Notes under the pieces: model-generated | What the model was told of the DNA's origin: nothing | The model's database searches: none | What the model saw: only the letters and a program-made list of their open reading frames with translations | Program-made: the position numbers and the translations under genes | Shown: positions 51,997 to 59,135 of the stretch, piece after piece | How positions within the stretch are numbered: position 1 is the stretch's first letter | Layout of the letters: each line of letters starts with the position of its first letter | Assembly: GCF_044904675.1 (NCBI RefSeq) | Contig: NZ_JADIKJ010000001.1 | Coordinates: forward strand, 310,001 to 374,000 | Reading direction: 5' to 3' | DNA from: Dyella_B jejuensis | Lineage (GTDB): Bacteria; Pseudomonadota; Gammaproteobacteria; Xanthomonadales; Rhodanobacteraceae | Length of the DNA: 64,000 bases

Positions 51997-52081
<85 letters not shown>

Positions 52082-52086
52082 ACATA

Positions 52087-52117
52087 AAACCAAGGCGCTG
52101 AAAAGCCTTGGTTTTTT
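52087..52117 (+). terminator. Intrinsic terminator after tRNA-Leu
   Basis: AAACCAAGGC (52087-52096) pairs with GCCTTGGTTT (52105-52114), eight-base loop, with the T-run continuing to 52117. Confidence 0.92.
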
Positions 52118-52298
52118 CGTTTCTGGCGCGTGAATCATCTCCCCTCGACGGATTCAATGGCCGTATCCACGGCATGGCGAGCCGCCTCTGCGCAGATGTT
52201 TCGCGCATGCACCGCCGAAGCGCATACCAAAACGTGTGTACTGGCCAACATGGTGCGCCACCATGCCACATACCCGTAAGCGCGCGCGACGGCACAGC

Positions 52299-52550
52299 CT
52301 ACAGGGGAACATCACTTCTGCACTGCGGATCGATCGCGAGCGTCCATGCTTTGCGGCGGTCAGTGCCGTTCACGATTTCCAGCGCAAACAGCCATCGCGA
52401 TGAGCAGAATAACGCGCCCGCTTCATGCGTCGCACAACGTGTCGTCGCGGGCGCGCCACCAGTCATGCACAATGCCAACGTCACCATGCCGCCGATGCCA
52501 ACGATCACGGCTGCGCCAGACACCAGCCATGATCGATTTCCCAGGCGCAT
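52299..52550 (-). CDS. Small exported or membrane protein, uncertain
   Basis: 83 residues from ATG 52548-52550, preceded by GAGGAG nine bases upstream. One N-terminal hydrophobic segment (SWLVSGAAVIVGIGGMVTLAL) suggests a signal anchor; the rest has four Cys residues in CATHEAGALFC and DPQCRS. No family recognised. It is divergent from the next small gene, 39 bp away. Composition is less GC-rich than the core genes. Confidence 0.4.
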   Translation of the reverse strand: MRLGNRSWLVSGAAVIVGIGGMVTLALCMTGGAPATTRCATHEAGALFCSSRWLFALEIVNGTDRRKAWTLAIDPQCRSDVPL

Positions 52551-52589
52551 TCGAAGCAGCTCCTCTGTTTGTTCAATAAGGCCACGCCG

Positions 52590-52919
52590 ATGCGCCACCT
52601 TCCTTTGCTATTGCTCAGTCCCTTGTTGCTGGTCCTGCTATGGCTATTTTGGGTCTATCCAAAAGGCGGGCTCGGCAATCGCTGGCGTCTTCTTTACAAC
52701 CTTGTCGTCACGCTGCTCACCGTCATGGCATGCGCTTGGGCGACGACAAGTTTCCACGCGGCATCCTCCAGCCCAGCCGCCGGCGTTTTCGGCCGGCAAA
52801 GCGGGGATATATGGAACCAGGTCAAGCCGTCGCTGTGCGGATACGGAATTTCCATCGGCGTGCTCGGCATCGCCGTGGCCATTCGCAGTATCCTGTGGCG
52901 ATCAAGAGCTGTGCGATAG
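52590..52919 (+). CDS. Small membrane protein, unknown function
   Basis: 109 residues from ATG 52590 with AAGG upstream. Three hydrophobic segments: LPLLLLSPLLLVLLWLFWVY, LLYNLVVTLLTVMACAWATT and GYGISIGVLGIAVAIRSILW. It probably sits in the inner membrane. No motif recognised and no obvious operon partner. Confidence 0.55.
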   Translation: MRHLPLLLLSPLLLVLLWLFWVYPKGGLGNRWRLLYNLVVTLLTVMACAWATTSFHAASSSPAAGVFGRQSGDIWNQVKPSLCGYGISIGVLGIAVAIRSILWRSRAVR

Positions 52920-53037
52920 ACGTGTGACTTTTGCACGTCTGCGCGAACGCAGCTTTCCAGGCGAACGAACCAACACCTGAGCGCCCTCCCATCCCTGGGC
53001 GAGATCCGATTCGCACCATCCAGGCAAGGAGATTGAG

Positions 53038-53517
53038 ATGTCGGCACACCAAGAACGTCGCCCACCGCTTCCTCCCTTTACCTTGGAAACGGCCACGCAA
53101 AAGGTCAGGCTTGCAGAAGATGCCTGGAACAGCCGCGATCCGGAGAAAGTAGCGTTGGCCTATTCATTAGATACGGCGTGGCGCAATCGCGCGGAATTCG
53201 CCACCAGCCGCGCCGAGGCGAAGGCGTTCCTCGAACGCAAGTGGAAAAAGGAACTCGACTATCGCCTGATCAAGGAATTATTTGCCTTTGGCGGCAACCG
53301 GATCGCGGTGCGCTTCGCCTACGAGTGGCACGATGATTCCGGCAACTGGTTTCGGTCCTATGGCAACGAGAACTGGGAGTTCGACGAAGACGGCCTGATG
53401 CGGCGCCGGCTCGCATCCATCAACGACTTGCCGATCAAGGAGTCCGAGCGCAAGTTTCATTGGCCGCAGGGCCGGCGCCCGGACGAACACCCAGGGCTGG
53501 GCGATCTGGGCCTCTAA
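53038..53517 (+). CDS. DUF1348 (NTF2/SnoaL-like) protein
   Basis: A 159-residue protein of the DUF1348 family with a cystatin-like NTF2 fold. Conserved features: AEDAWNSRDPEKVALAYSLDTAWRNR, EFLERKWKKELDYRL-type FLERKWKKELDYRLIKELFAF, and RFAYEWHDDSGNWFRSYGNENWEFDEDGLMRRR. Start ATG 53038 with AAGGAG five bases upstream. Function unknown; homologues are often annotated as nuclear transport factor 2 family proteins. A short GCCGC/GCGGC hairpin with TTT (53568-53583) follows and may terminate it. Confidence 0.9.
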   Translation: MSAHQERRPPLPPFTLETATQKVRLAEDAWNSRDPEKVALAYSLDTAWRNRAEFATSRAEAKAFLERKWKKELDYRLIKELFAFGGNRIAVRFAYEWHDDSGNWFRSYGNENWEFDEDGLMRRRLASINDLPIKESERKFHWPQGRRPDEHPGLGDLGL

Positions 53518-53600
53518 ATGCCATCTTTGCCTGACGGACCCGAACACTACGGATGCCAATGAGCGCCGCCGCGAAGCGGCTTTCATTCCGCATGCCGACA

Positions 53601-55550
53601 TTACAACTCACGCAGGATGCGAAAGCCGACGCGACCGCTGCGCACGCTCGCATCCGCACCCTGCCGATAGGCCGAATTCGCCTGCTCCGGCGAACTGCCC
53701 CACGAACCGCCCCGTACCACGCGCGTGGAGCAGCCCGGATTGATCCACGCGCTGCCATCCACCGGTGCGCGCACGTAGTTGTCGTGCCAGCAATCGGCCA
53801 TCCATTCCGATACATTGCCATCCATGTCGTACAGGCCGAACGCATTGGGCGCGAACGACATCACCGGCGCCGGTCCCCAGTAGCCGTCGCCGTAACCTTC
53901 GAATGCATGGCTCCAGCGGCGCCCGCTCGGCGAGCGGTCTAGCGAACCGGTGAGGTTTTCAACTTTGCTCTTAGGCGTGCCGGCGCCCCACCAATAGCGT
54001 GTGGTGCTGCCGGCGCGCAGTGCGTATTCGAACTCCGCTTCGCTGGGCAAGCGGTATTTCTTGCCGGTGCGCTGGCTCAGCCACTGCACGTAGGCGTTGG
54101 CATCGTTCCAGGAAATATTCACCACCGGCAGAGCTTCGTTAGCGGGATGGCCGACATAATCGTCTTCCCAGTTGGCGTTTGAATCGTCGCGCATCACGCC
54201 GGTGCGCTCGTCGTAGATGCTGGCGCCGCCCAGCTTGATCGAATCGGGCTTGTATCCACTGGCGCGCACGAACTCCCGGAACTGGCCGATCGTGATGTCA
54301 GACTGCGACAGCGCGAAGCCCTTGCCAAGGGTGACCTGGTGCTGCGGCAGCTGCGCGTCCGCGCGACCCGGCTCGCCGTCCGGCGCCCCCATCATGAAGT
54401 TGCCGGTTGGTACGACCAACATGGTCGGCGACTGGCCGGTCATATCCACGAAGTGATCGGTGAACACCTGTCCAGGCCGGTAGCTGGCGTAGAGGCGTGC
54501 ATTGGTCAACCGCTCCTGGAACTCGGCGACGCCGGCCAGTTGCGGGCTGATCGACTGGGCCTGTCCCGCCAGTTGCTTGGCGAGCGCGATATTGCCGGCG
54601 TCCAGCGCCGAGCGCGCCTGCGCCAGGACTCCTTCCGCACGCTGCTGGCGGATGCCATCGACCTGCTCGCGCACCGTCTGCAACTGCGCGGAGCCCGGCT
54701 GGATCGACTGCGCTTCGGCAATCGCCGCCTGCGCACCCGCAAAATCGTTTTGCGCCACCGCTGCCAGCGCACGGTCCAGCACTACCCGCTGCACTTGCAG
54801 GATGCCTTGCACCGCCACCGCGTTGTCCGGATCCAGTTGCTGCACCTGCCGATACAATTCCAGGGCGTTGTCGGCAGCGGGCTTGTCCACCCTGCCTTGC
54901 TGCAGCAGATCGGCCGCCTGCGCCAGCATCGGCCGCACTTGCAGCAGGGTTTTCATGCTGGCTTCGAGCGGCGCCACGTCATTGGCGCTGTTGGGCAAGG
55001 CCTTGAGATTGTCCAGCAACGCGCCCGCCGATTCGGAGTCGCCGATGGCAATGTCCTGCGTGATGGCGGCGATCAGATGCGTGCGTACCTGGTCCAGCCC
55101 CTGGACCGCGGCACGGCTGTCCGGCTTGAGCTTGAGCGCCTGCTCGTACAGGCCGGCCGCGCTGTTCTTGTCGCCCGTTACCTGGCCGGCGAGGAAGGCC
55201 TTGTTGGCACGCTCCAGCAAGGCCCGCACTTCTGGCGGATCAGCCCCCAACTGCTCCGGCAGCAGCACCGCCTTGCGATTCAGGCGCGCCGCGATCACCG
55301 CAGTGGGCGCCAGGGTAAGCGGCGGTCCAGCGTTGATCGCGTCCTGCGCGGCCGATTGCGCACTCCCTGCCCTGGCCGGAGCAGAAGTCCGGGGGCGCCC
55401 CGCGCTGGATGAACTCGGGTTCGCCACCTCTTCCGGGCTGACGTGGAATAGCTCGGGAAAAAAGTGATACGTGAGGCCGAACGCCAGCACCAGCACGCCG
55501 AGCGCCCCACCGAATGCCCGCTGGCGTTGTACGGTTTCCTTGCTCGGCAT
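53601..55550 (-). CDS. Membrane-anchored SUMF1/FGE-domain protein with TPR-like region
   Basis: 649 residues from ATG 55548-55550. One N-terminal transmembrane helix (AFGGALGVLVLAFGLTYHF), then about 330 residues of Ala/Gln-rich helical repeats that look like TPRs, then a formylglycine-generating-enzyme-like domain (about 400-649): FMMGAPDGEPGRADAQLPQH, LPVVNISWNDANAYVQWL, KKYRLPSEAEFEYALRAG, LYDMDGNVSEWMADCW, and the end VVRGGSWGSSPEQANSAYR then GFRILREL. The Cys expected before SAYR in true FGE is Ala-Asn here, so sulfatase activation is unlikely. It probably faces the periplasm in a structural or regulatory role. Confidence 0.85.
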   Translation of the reverse strand: MPSKETVQRQRAFGGALGVLVLAFGLTYHFFPELFHVSPEEVANPSSSSAGRPRTSAPARAGSAQSAAQDAINAGPPLTLAPTAVIAARLNRKAVLLPEQLGADPPEVRALLERANKAFLAGQVTGDKNSAAGLYEQALKLKPDSRAAVQGLDQVRTHLIAAITQDIAIGDSESAGALLDNLKALPNSANDVAPLEASMKTLLQVRPMLAQAADLLQQGRVDKPAADNALELYRQVQQLDPDNAVAVQGILQVQRVVLDRALAAVAQNDFAGAQAAIAEAQSIQPGSAQLQTVREQVDGIRQQRAEGVLAQARSALDAGNIALAKQLAGQAQSISPQLAGVAEFQERLTNARLYASYRPGQVFTDHFVDMTGQSPTMLVVPTGNFMMGAPDGEPGRADAQLPQHQVTLGKGFALSQSDITIGQFREFVRASGYKPDSIKLGGASIYDERTGVMRDDSNANWEDDYVGHPANEALPVVNISWNDANAYVQWLSQRTGKKYRLPSEAEFEYALRAGSTTRYWWGAGTPKSKVENLTGSLDRSPSGRRWSHAFEGYGDGYWGPAPVMSFAPNAFGLYDMDGNVSEWMADCWHDNYVRAPVDGSAWINPGCSTRVVRGGSWGSSPEQANSAYRQGADASVRSGRVGFRILREL

Positions 55551-55654
55551 GTGGGCGTTCCGTGACTGGCCTGCTATGGTTCGCTGCTTACCATATGGCA
55601 CCACCGATGATGGGGCAATCGCGAATTGCTTTTTCGTCGCCCCAAGGAAAGCTC

Positions 55655-56770
55655 ATGCTCCTGCCCGTATCGCCGCCCAAGGCAGACTGGATCGAACAAC
55701 GCAGCGAACTCGAGCAGTGGCTGGCCGGGCTTGCTGCCGGCGCGGTGCTCGGCCTAGACACCGAGTTCATGCGCCGCGATACCTTTTATTCGCGCCTCGC
55801 GTTGCTACAGCTGGGCTGGAACGGGCGCTACGCGCTGGTCGATCCGCTCGCCTTCGACATCGCCGGCGCACTGCTGCCGCTGGAAAGCGCGCACGTCGTC
55901 ACGCTGATGCACAGCGCCAGCGAAGACCTGGAAACACTCTCGCCATGGCTGCCCGCAGGGCCGCGCGTCCTGTTCGACACGCAGATCGCCGCCGCCTTCG
56001 TCGGCATGGGCCTGGGCATCAGCTATCGCGGCCTGGTTGCCGAACTGGCCGGCGCCGAACTCGACAAAGGCGAGACGCGCTCCGACTGGATGCAGCGCCC
56101 GCTCACCCCCTCCCAGCGCGACTACGCCACGCTGGACGTGGTTTATCTGCAGATCATCCACCAACAACTTGCCGAGCGCCTGCTGCAACGTGGCCGCGCG
56201 GCATGGCATGCGGAAGATTGCGAACGGCTCAAACGCAAAAGCTGCTCGCGCGAGGGTGATCCGCAGCCGCAACTCGTCTATCGCGGCGCCGCGGAATGGC
56301 CACGCGAGCAGCAGGCGCTGCTGCGCCGTATCCTGCTTTGGCGCGATACCACTGCCCGGCGCCTGGACAAGCCGCGCCCATGGCTGCTGGAAGATGCGCT
56401 GATGCTCAGCATCGCCCAGCAACCGCCGGCCACTCTCGCCGCGCTCGAACAGCGCAGCAGCGGCCAGCGTGCGCTGCGCTCCGCGCAGCGCACGGAATTG
56501 TTCGAGCTGCTGCAACCGGCGGTGAGCGACGAGGAGATCGCCGCCACCCATGCCATTCCCCCACACCCGCAAGGCAAGGCCAAGCAAGCCTTGTCCGCCA
56601 TGAAACTGGCCGTGGACACGCTCGCCACCGAACTCGACCTGCCCCCCGGCCTGCTGTGCTCGCGCAAGGTGCTGGAGGAATACGTGGTCACCGCCAACTG
56701 GCCGGAAGCCCTGGAAGGCTGGCGCCGCGGCATATTGCACGAGCGCCTGGCAAGCCTGCTGCCCGACTGA
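55655..56770 (+). CDS. rnd: Ribonuclease D
   Basis: A 371-residue DEDDy 3'-5' exoribonuclease for tRNA 3' maturation. Exo I is VLGLDTEFMRRDTFYSRLALLQLG, Exo II LMHSASEDLETL, and Exo III RDYATLDVVYL with the catalytic Tyr. Two HRDC-type helical domains follow. Start ATG 55655 with AAGGA seven bases upstream. It is divergent from the SUMF1 gene and runs toward tRNA-Ala, itself a class of RNase D substrates. Confidence 0.95.
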   Translation: MLLPVSPPKADWIEQRSELEQWLAGLAAGAVLGLDTEFMRRDTFYSRLALLQLGWNGRYALVDPLAFDIAGALLPLESAHVVTLMHSASEDLETLSPWLPAGPRVLFDTQIAAAFVGMGLGISYRGLVAELAGAELDKGETRSDWMQRPLTPSQRDYATLDVVYLQIIHQQLAERLLQRGRAAWHAEDCERLKRKSCSREGDPQPQLVYRGAAEWPREQQALLRRILLWRDTTARRLDKPRPWLLEDALMLSIAQQPPATLAALEQRSSGQRALRSAQRTELFELLQPAVSDEEIAATHAIPPHPQGKAKQALSAMKLAVDTLATELDLPPGLLCSRKVLEEYVVTANWPEALEGWRRGILHERLASLLPD

Positions 56771-56819
56771 CCAGGGCTTGGCCGCGCCCCACGGCGCTGC
56801 TAACATGCGCAGCTCACGT

Positions 56820-56895
<76 letters not shown>

Positions 56896-56912
56896 ATTCA
56901 TCCCTTAAAAGC

Positions 56913-56953
56913 AGCGGCGTACGATTGCATCGTATGCCGCTGTTTTGTTTTTG
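56913..56953 (+). terminator. Intrinsic terminator after tRNA-Ala
   Basis: AGCGGCGTACGAT (56913-56925) pairs with ATCGTATGCCGCT (56929-56941), one G-T pair, loop TGC, followed by GTTTTGTTTTTG. Confidence 0.92.
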
Positions 56954-56961
56954 TTTGGCGC

Positions 56962-56988
56962 AATTTGGCACTAGCGGTGTGCCAAATT
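56962..56988. repeat. Perfect inverted repeat downstream of tRNA-Ala
   Basis: Ten-base arms AATTTGGCAC (56962-56971) and GTGCCAAATT (56979-56988) around the seven-base spacer TAGCGGT, followed by another partial copy TTTGTGCCA. Arm and spacer lengths fit a tyrosine-recombinase core site. A remnant of an integrase gene end is the alternative. It lies 67 bp past tRNA-Ala. Confidence 0.55.
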
Positions 56989-57011
56989 TGTGCCATCGAC
57001 CGGACGATTGA

Positions 57012-57645
57012 GCGCTCGCTTATCGCCGATACCCCAGACAGGCATTCTCAACAAATTGCAATTGCATCAGACGGGGATTCACCGCAAATCCATCCGGTTT
57101 CACCCTCGAGGCGTATCGACGCACGAAAGGTGCTTCAAACCGCGAAGACCCGATTAGCCACAGGCAAACGCTCGAAAGTGCCATCGCGGACATCCAGCTA
57201 CCTGGGTCCCCAGCACAAGTCCATCTAGCGAGACAATTCGCCCACGACATGGCCCAAGACAGTGAGGCATCAGTCGACGAACTCGTTAACGACTTACGAC
57301 GATCGCTACGCGAAGAACTCCACCTTCCTGAAGTTAAGGCGCGCGTTTTATATCTGCGTTTCAGTGAGAAAGGTTCATCACGATCTGAACTGACACATGA
57401 AGCGACAATAAAAGACATTGGCGATAAAAGACATTGGCGATGCCAGCGGAGATTGCCGGGGCCGCCACGCCGGATCAGAGGCTATTACTTCGCGAGCGCG
57501 TACACCCGGCGAACCCATCGCGAAGATCGTGCGTTCGCATAGAGAAGCATATCCCGCCAATGCATGCGGGCAACGAGACGCATCACTGCGGATGCTGCCG
57601 ACCTTACGACCAAATCCTCTTGACGTCGTCGGAGGGTGCGCATGA
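57012..57645 (+). pseudogene. Frameshifted ORF of unknown family
   Basis: A coherent frame is open from 57012 and contains an ATG at 57249 (MAQDSEASVDELVNDLRRSL, later HLPEVKARVLYLRFSEKG). At a 16-bp tandem duplication (57408-57439) the reading shifts: with one copy the protein would continue ATIKDIGDASGDCRGRHAGS and end at 57645; with two copies it runs into a junk tail to 57542. No family recognised and no ribosome binding site at the ATG. Probably a relic of the tRNA-Ala-linked insertion. Confidence 0.4.
57408..57439. repeat. 16-bp perfect tandem duplication
   Basis: ATAAAAGACATTGGCG occurs twice in direct contact, at 57408-57423 and 57424-57439. Sixteen is not a multiple of three, so it shifts the frame of the ORF it lies in. 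Confidence 0.93.
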
Positions 57646-57682
57646 CACGCTGGTTCCGCGGCCCTATCGTCCACAGCCTTTG

Positions 57683-58387
57683 CTATGGCTTCATCGCGAG
57701 TGCACTGTCATCCCATGGATGTTCCAAGTGATGTTTGATATCCCCTGCCAAGGCGATGTCCATGGACATTGCCTGCAGGCAGTTTGCAAGATAGGCGTCG
57801 TCGGACAACATCTCCACACTCTTGTTCCACGCCTTGAGGATGGATGCACCGTAGGCCCCTTCCGCCTTTTCGAGCGCACGCGGCGGGATGGGTCCCCATT
57901 TATCGATCATCATAGCCAGGTCGACCATGTCGCGACTGAGTGTCGACTTATCGAGACCTCGATCGGTATTCGCGAGCAGCTTTTCAGCATAGGCGTCGAC
58001 CGGCTCTATCAGGGGAATGCCGAGCAGATCCTGATTGCTGTCGTCCAGCTCGATGCGCGCTTCACGAACCAGTTCGAACTTTATGGGAATTCCATCGACC
58101 TCAAGTATCGTCGAAATCTTGTCCCTGTCGGTTCTCACGTCGCGCAGATATTTGACGGGGTAGCTCATTAGATGACCCAAGGTGGGTAACGCAATGGCTT
58201 CGCGAAGCATGCGGTAACCGTGCACATCCGCGCACAGGAAATCGATGTCGACGGATTCGCGGTATTCACCACATTGCAGCGCGATGGCGGTGCCGCCGGC
58301 GAAATAACACTTCGCCCGGCGTAGCAGGTCGCCGTCGATCGCACGGAGTACCTGCGCGATGCGCTGGTGGTGCGGGCGCTTAAACAT
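57683..58387 (-). CDS. AbiEii/AbiGii-type nucleotidyltransferase toxin
   Basis: A 234-residue protein of the AbiEii family (DUF1814). The nucleotidyltransferase signature is AKCYFAGGTAIALQCGEYRESVDIDFLCAD: the GG(T) motif followed by the Asp-x-Asp metal site at about residues 30-50. The C-terminal half is helical. AbiEii uses NTPs to modify targets such as tRNA and causes growth arrest in type IV toxin-antitoxin or abortive infection systems. I chose ATG 58385-58387 with GGAG upstream; it overlaps the end of the HTH gene by eight bases, so the pair is coupled. Another ATG lies 12 bases upstream. Confidence 0.85.
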   Translation of the reverse strand: MFKRPHHQRIAQVLRAIDGDLLRRAKCYFAGGTAIALQCGEYRESVDIDFLCADVHGYRMLREAIALPTLGHLMSYPVKYLRDVRTDRDKISTILEVDGIPIKFELVREARIELDDSNQDLLGIPLIEPVDAYAEKLLANTDRGLDKSTLSRDMVDLAMMIDKWGPIPPRALEKAEGAYGASILKAWNKSVEMLSDDAYLANCLQAMSMDIALAGDIKHHLEHPWDDSALAMKP

Positions 58388-58799
58388 GCAGCACTCCATT
58401 CCCGTAACGCTTCACCAGGTCATTGAGCAGCGCACGCTCCTGGCTATCCATGGCGGCCTCGTCGATCAGCGGCCAGTTGCGCTCATAGAGGGCCAGGGCT
58501 TCCCGTTCGGGAATCGTCCGCTTGCCCGGTCGGTTCCATGCCACGAGCTTTAGCTGGGGGTACGTGTCGATTGCCACGGTCGGCTCTTTGACGGCCGGCG
58601 CCAAATTCAGCGCCCGCATCACGGCCGCGTAGGCACCTATAGCTACGCTCGGCCGTCCCTGCTCAATCTGGATGAGCTTCTGGCGGCCGATACCCGCCAA
58701 GGCGGCCGCGGCAGCCTGAGTGAGGCCCATGCGCTCCCGCCCGGCCCTTAGCGTGGCGCCGAGTTCCTGCAGGGGATCGGTCTTTGCGGTCACGTTCAT
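58380..58799 (-). CDS. XRE-family HTH regulator, probable antitoxin of the AbiEii-like pair
   Basis: A 139-residue protein. The N-terminal Cro/C1 helix-turn-helix is ELGATLRAGRERMGLTQAAAAALAGIGRQKLIQIEQGRPSV (about 12-52). The C-terminal half (about 70-139, IDTYPQLKLVAWNRPGKRTI) is of a type seen in regulators paired with AbiEii-like toxins. It is not the usual AbiEi fold, so the antitoxin role is inferred from operon order, overlap and the palindromic operators right before the start codon. Confidence 0.8.
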   Translation of the reverse strand: MNVTAKTDPLQELGATLRAGRERMGLTQAAAAALAGIGRQKLIQIEQGRPSVAIGAYAAVMRALNLAPAVKEPTVAIDTYPQLKLVAWNRPGKRTIPEREALALYERNWPLIDEAAMDSQERALLNDLVKRYGNGVLHV

Positions 58800-58812
58800 G
58801 TCTCAAATATAC

Positions 58813-58846
58813 GACATTTGATATCAATGTCACGTATACGTGACAT
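58813..58846. promoter_or_regulatory. Nested palindromic operators of the HTH/AbiEii operon
   Basis: A perfect 20-bp palindrome, half-site ATGTCACGTA, lies at 58827-58846. Overlapping it on the left is TTGATATCAA (58818-58827) flanked by GACAT (58813-58817) and ATGTC. They sit 14-47 bp upstream of the HTH gene start, the expected place for autorepression. Confidence 0.7.
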
Positions 58847-59135
58847 AACTTGGGGCAATGGTCATTCAGAAATAGACAAAAGCCAGGCCACGGTCAGAGC
58901 TGCGCATGTGCTGGACCGGTCAGAGTTTCCCAGACACGCACGAACCGCTTTACGCCTCGTGCGTGAAGCGCTGTTTGCTTTGATGCACACCATCTTCTTT
59001 GCAGTATCGGTGTAGCGCCTAGTGTCAATGAGTACCTGAAACGTTTTCTACTTCGCCACACGAAAGCGGGTCATCCGATCCCGAGCGTCGCACCCGCTGC
59101 GACGCGAATCGGGCAAACTTGCCAAATCGTCTCAT
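58847..59135. other. Gene-free gap before recC
   Basis: 289 bp between the operator and recC. I see no gene, tRNA fragment or second copy of the tRNA-Ala 3' end that would mark the far edge of an insertion. Confidence 0.5.

Noticed and set aside
57020..57418. Minus-strand frame of 132 codons near tRNA-Ala
   Set aside because: Low-complexity Ser/Arg-rich reading; the plus-strand frame over the same DNA is more coherent.
58818..59015. Plus-strand 65-codon frame starting inside the HTH operator
   Set aside because: Starts in the palindromic control region, no ribosome binding site, no recognisable sequence.
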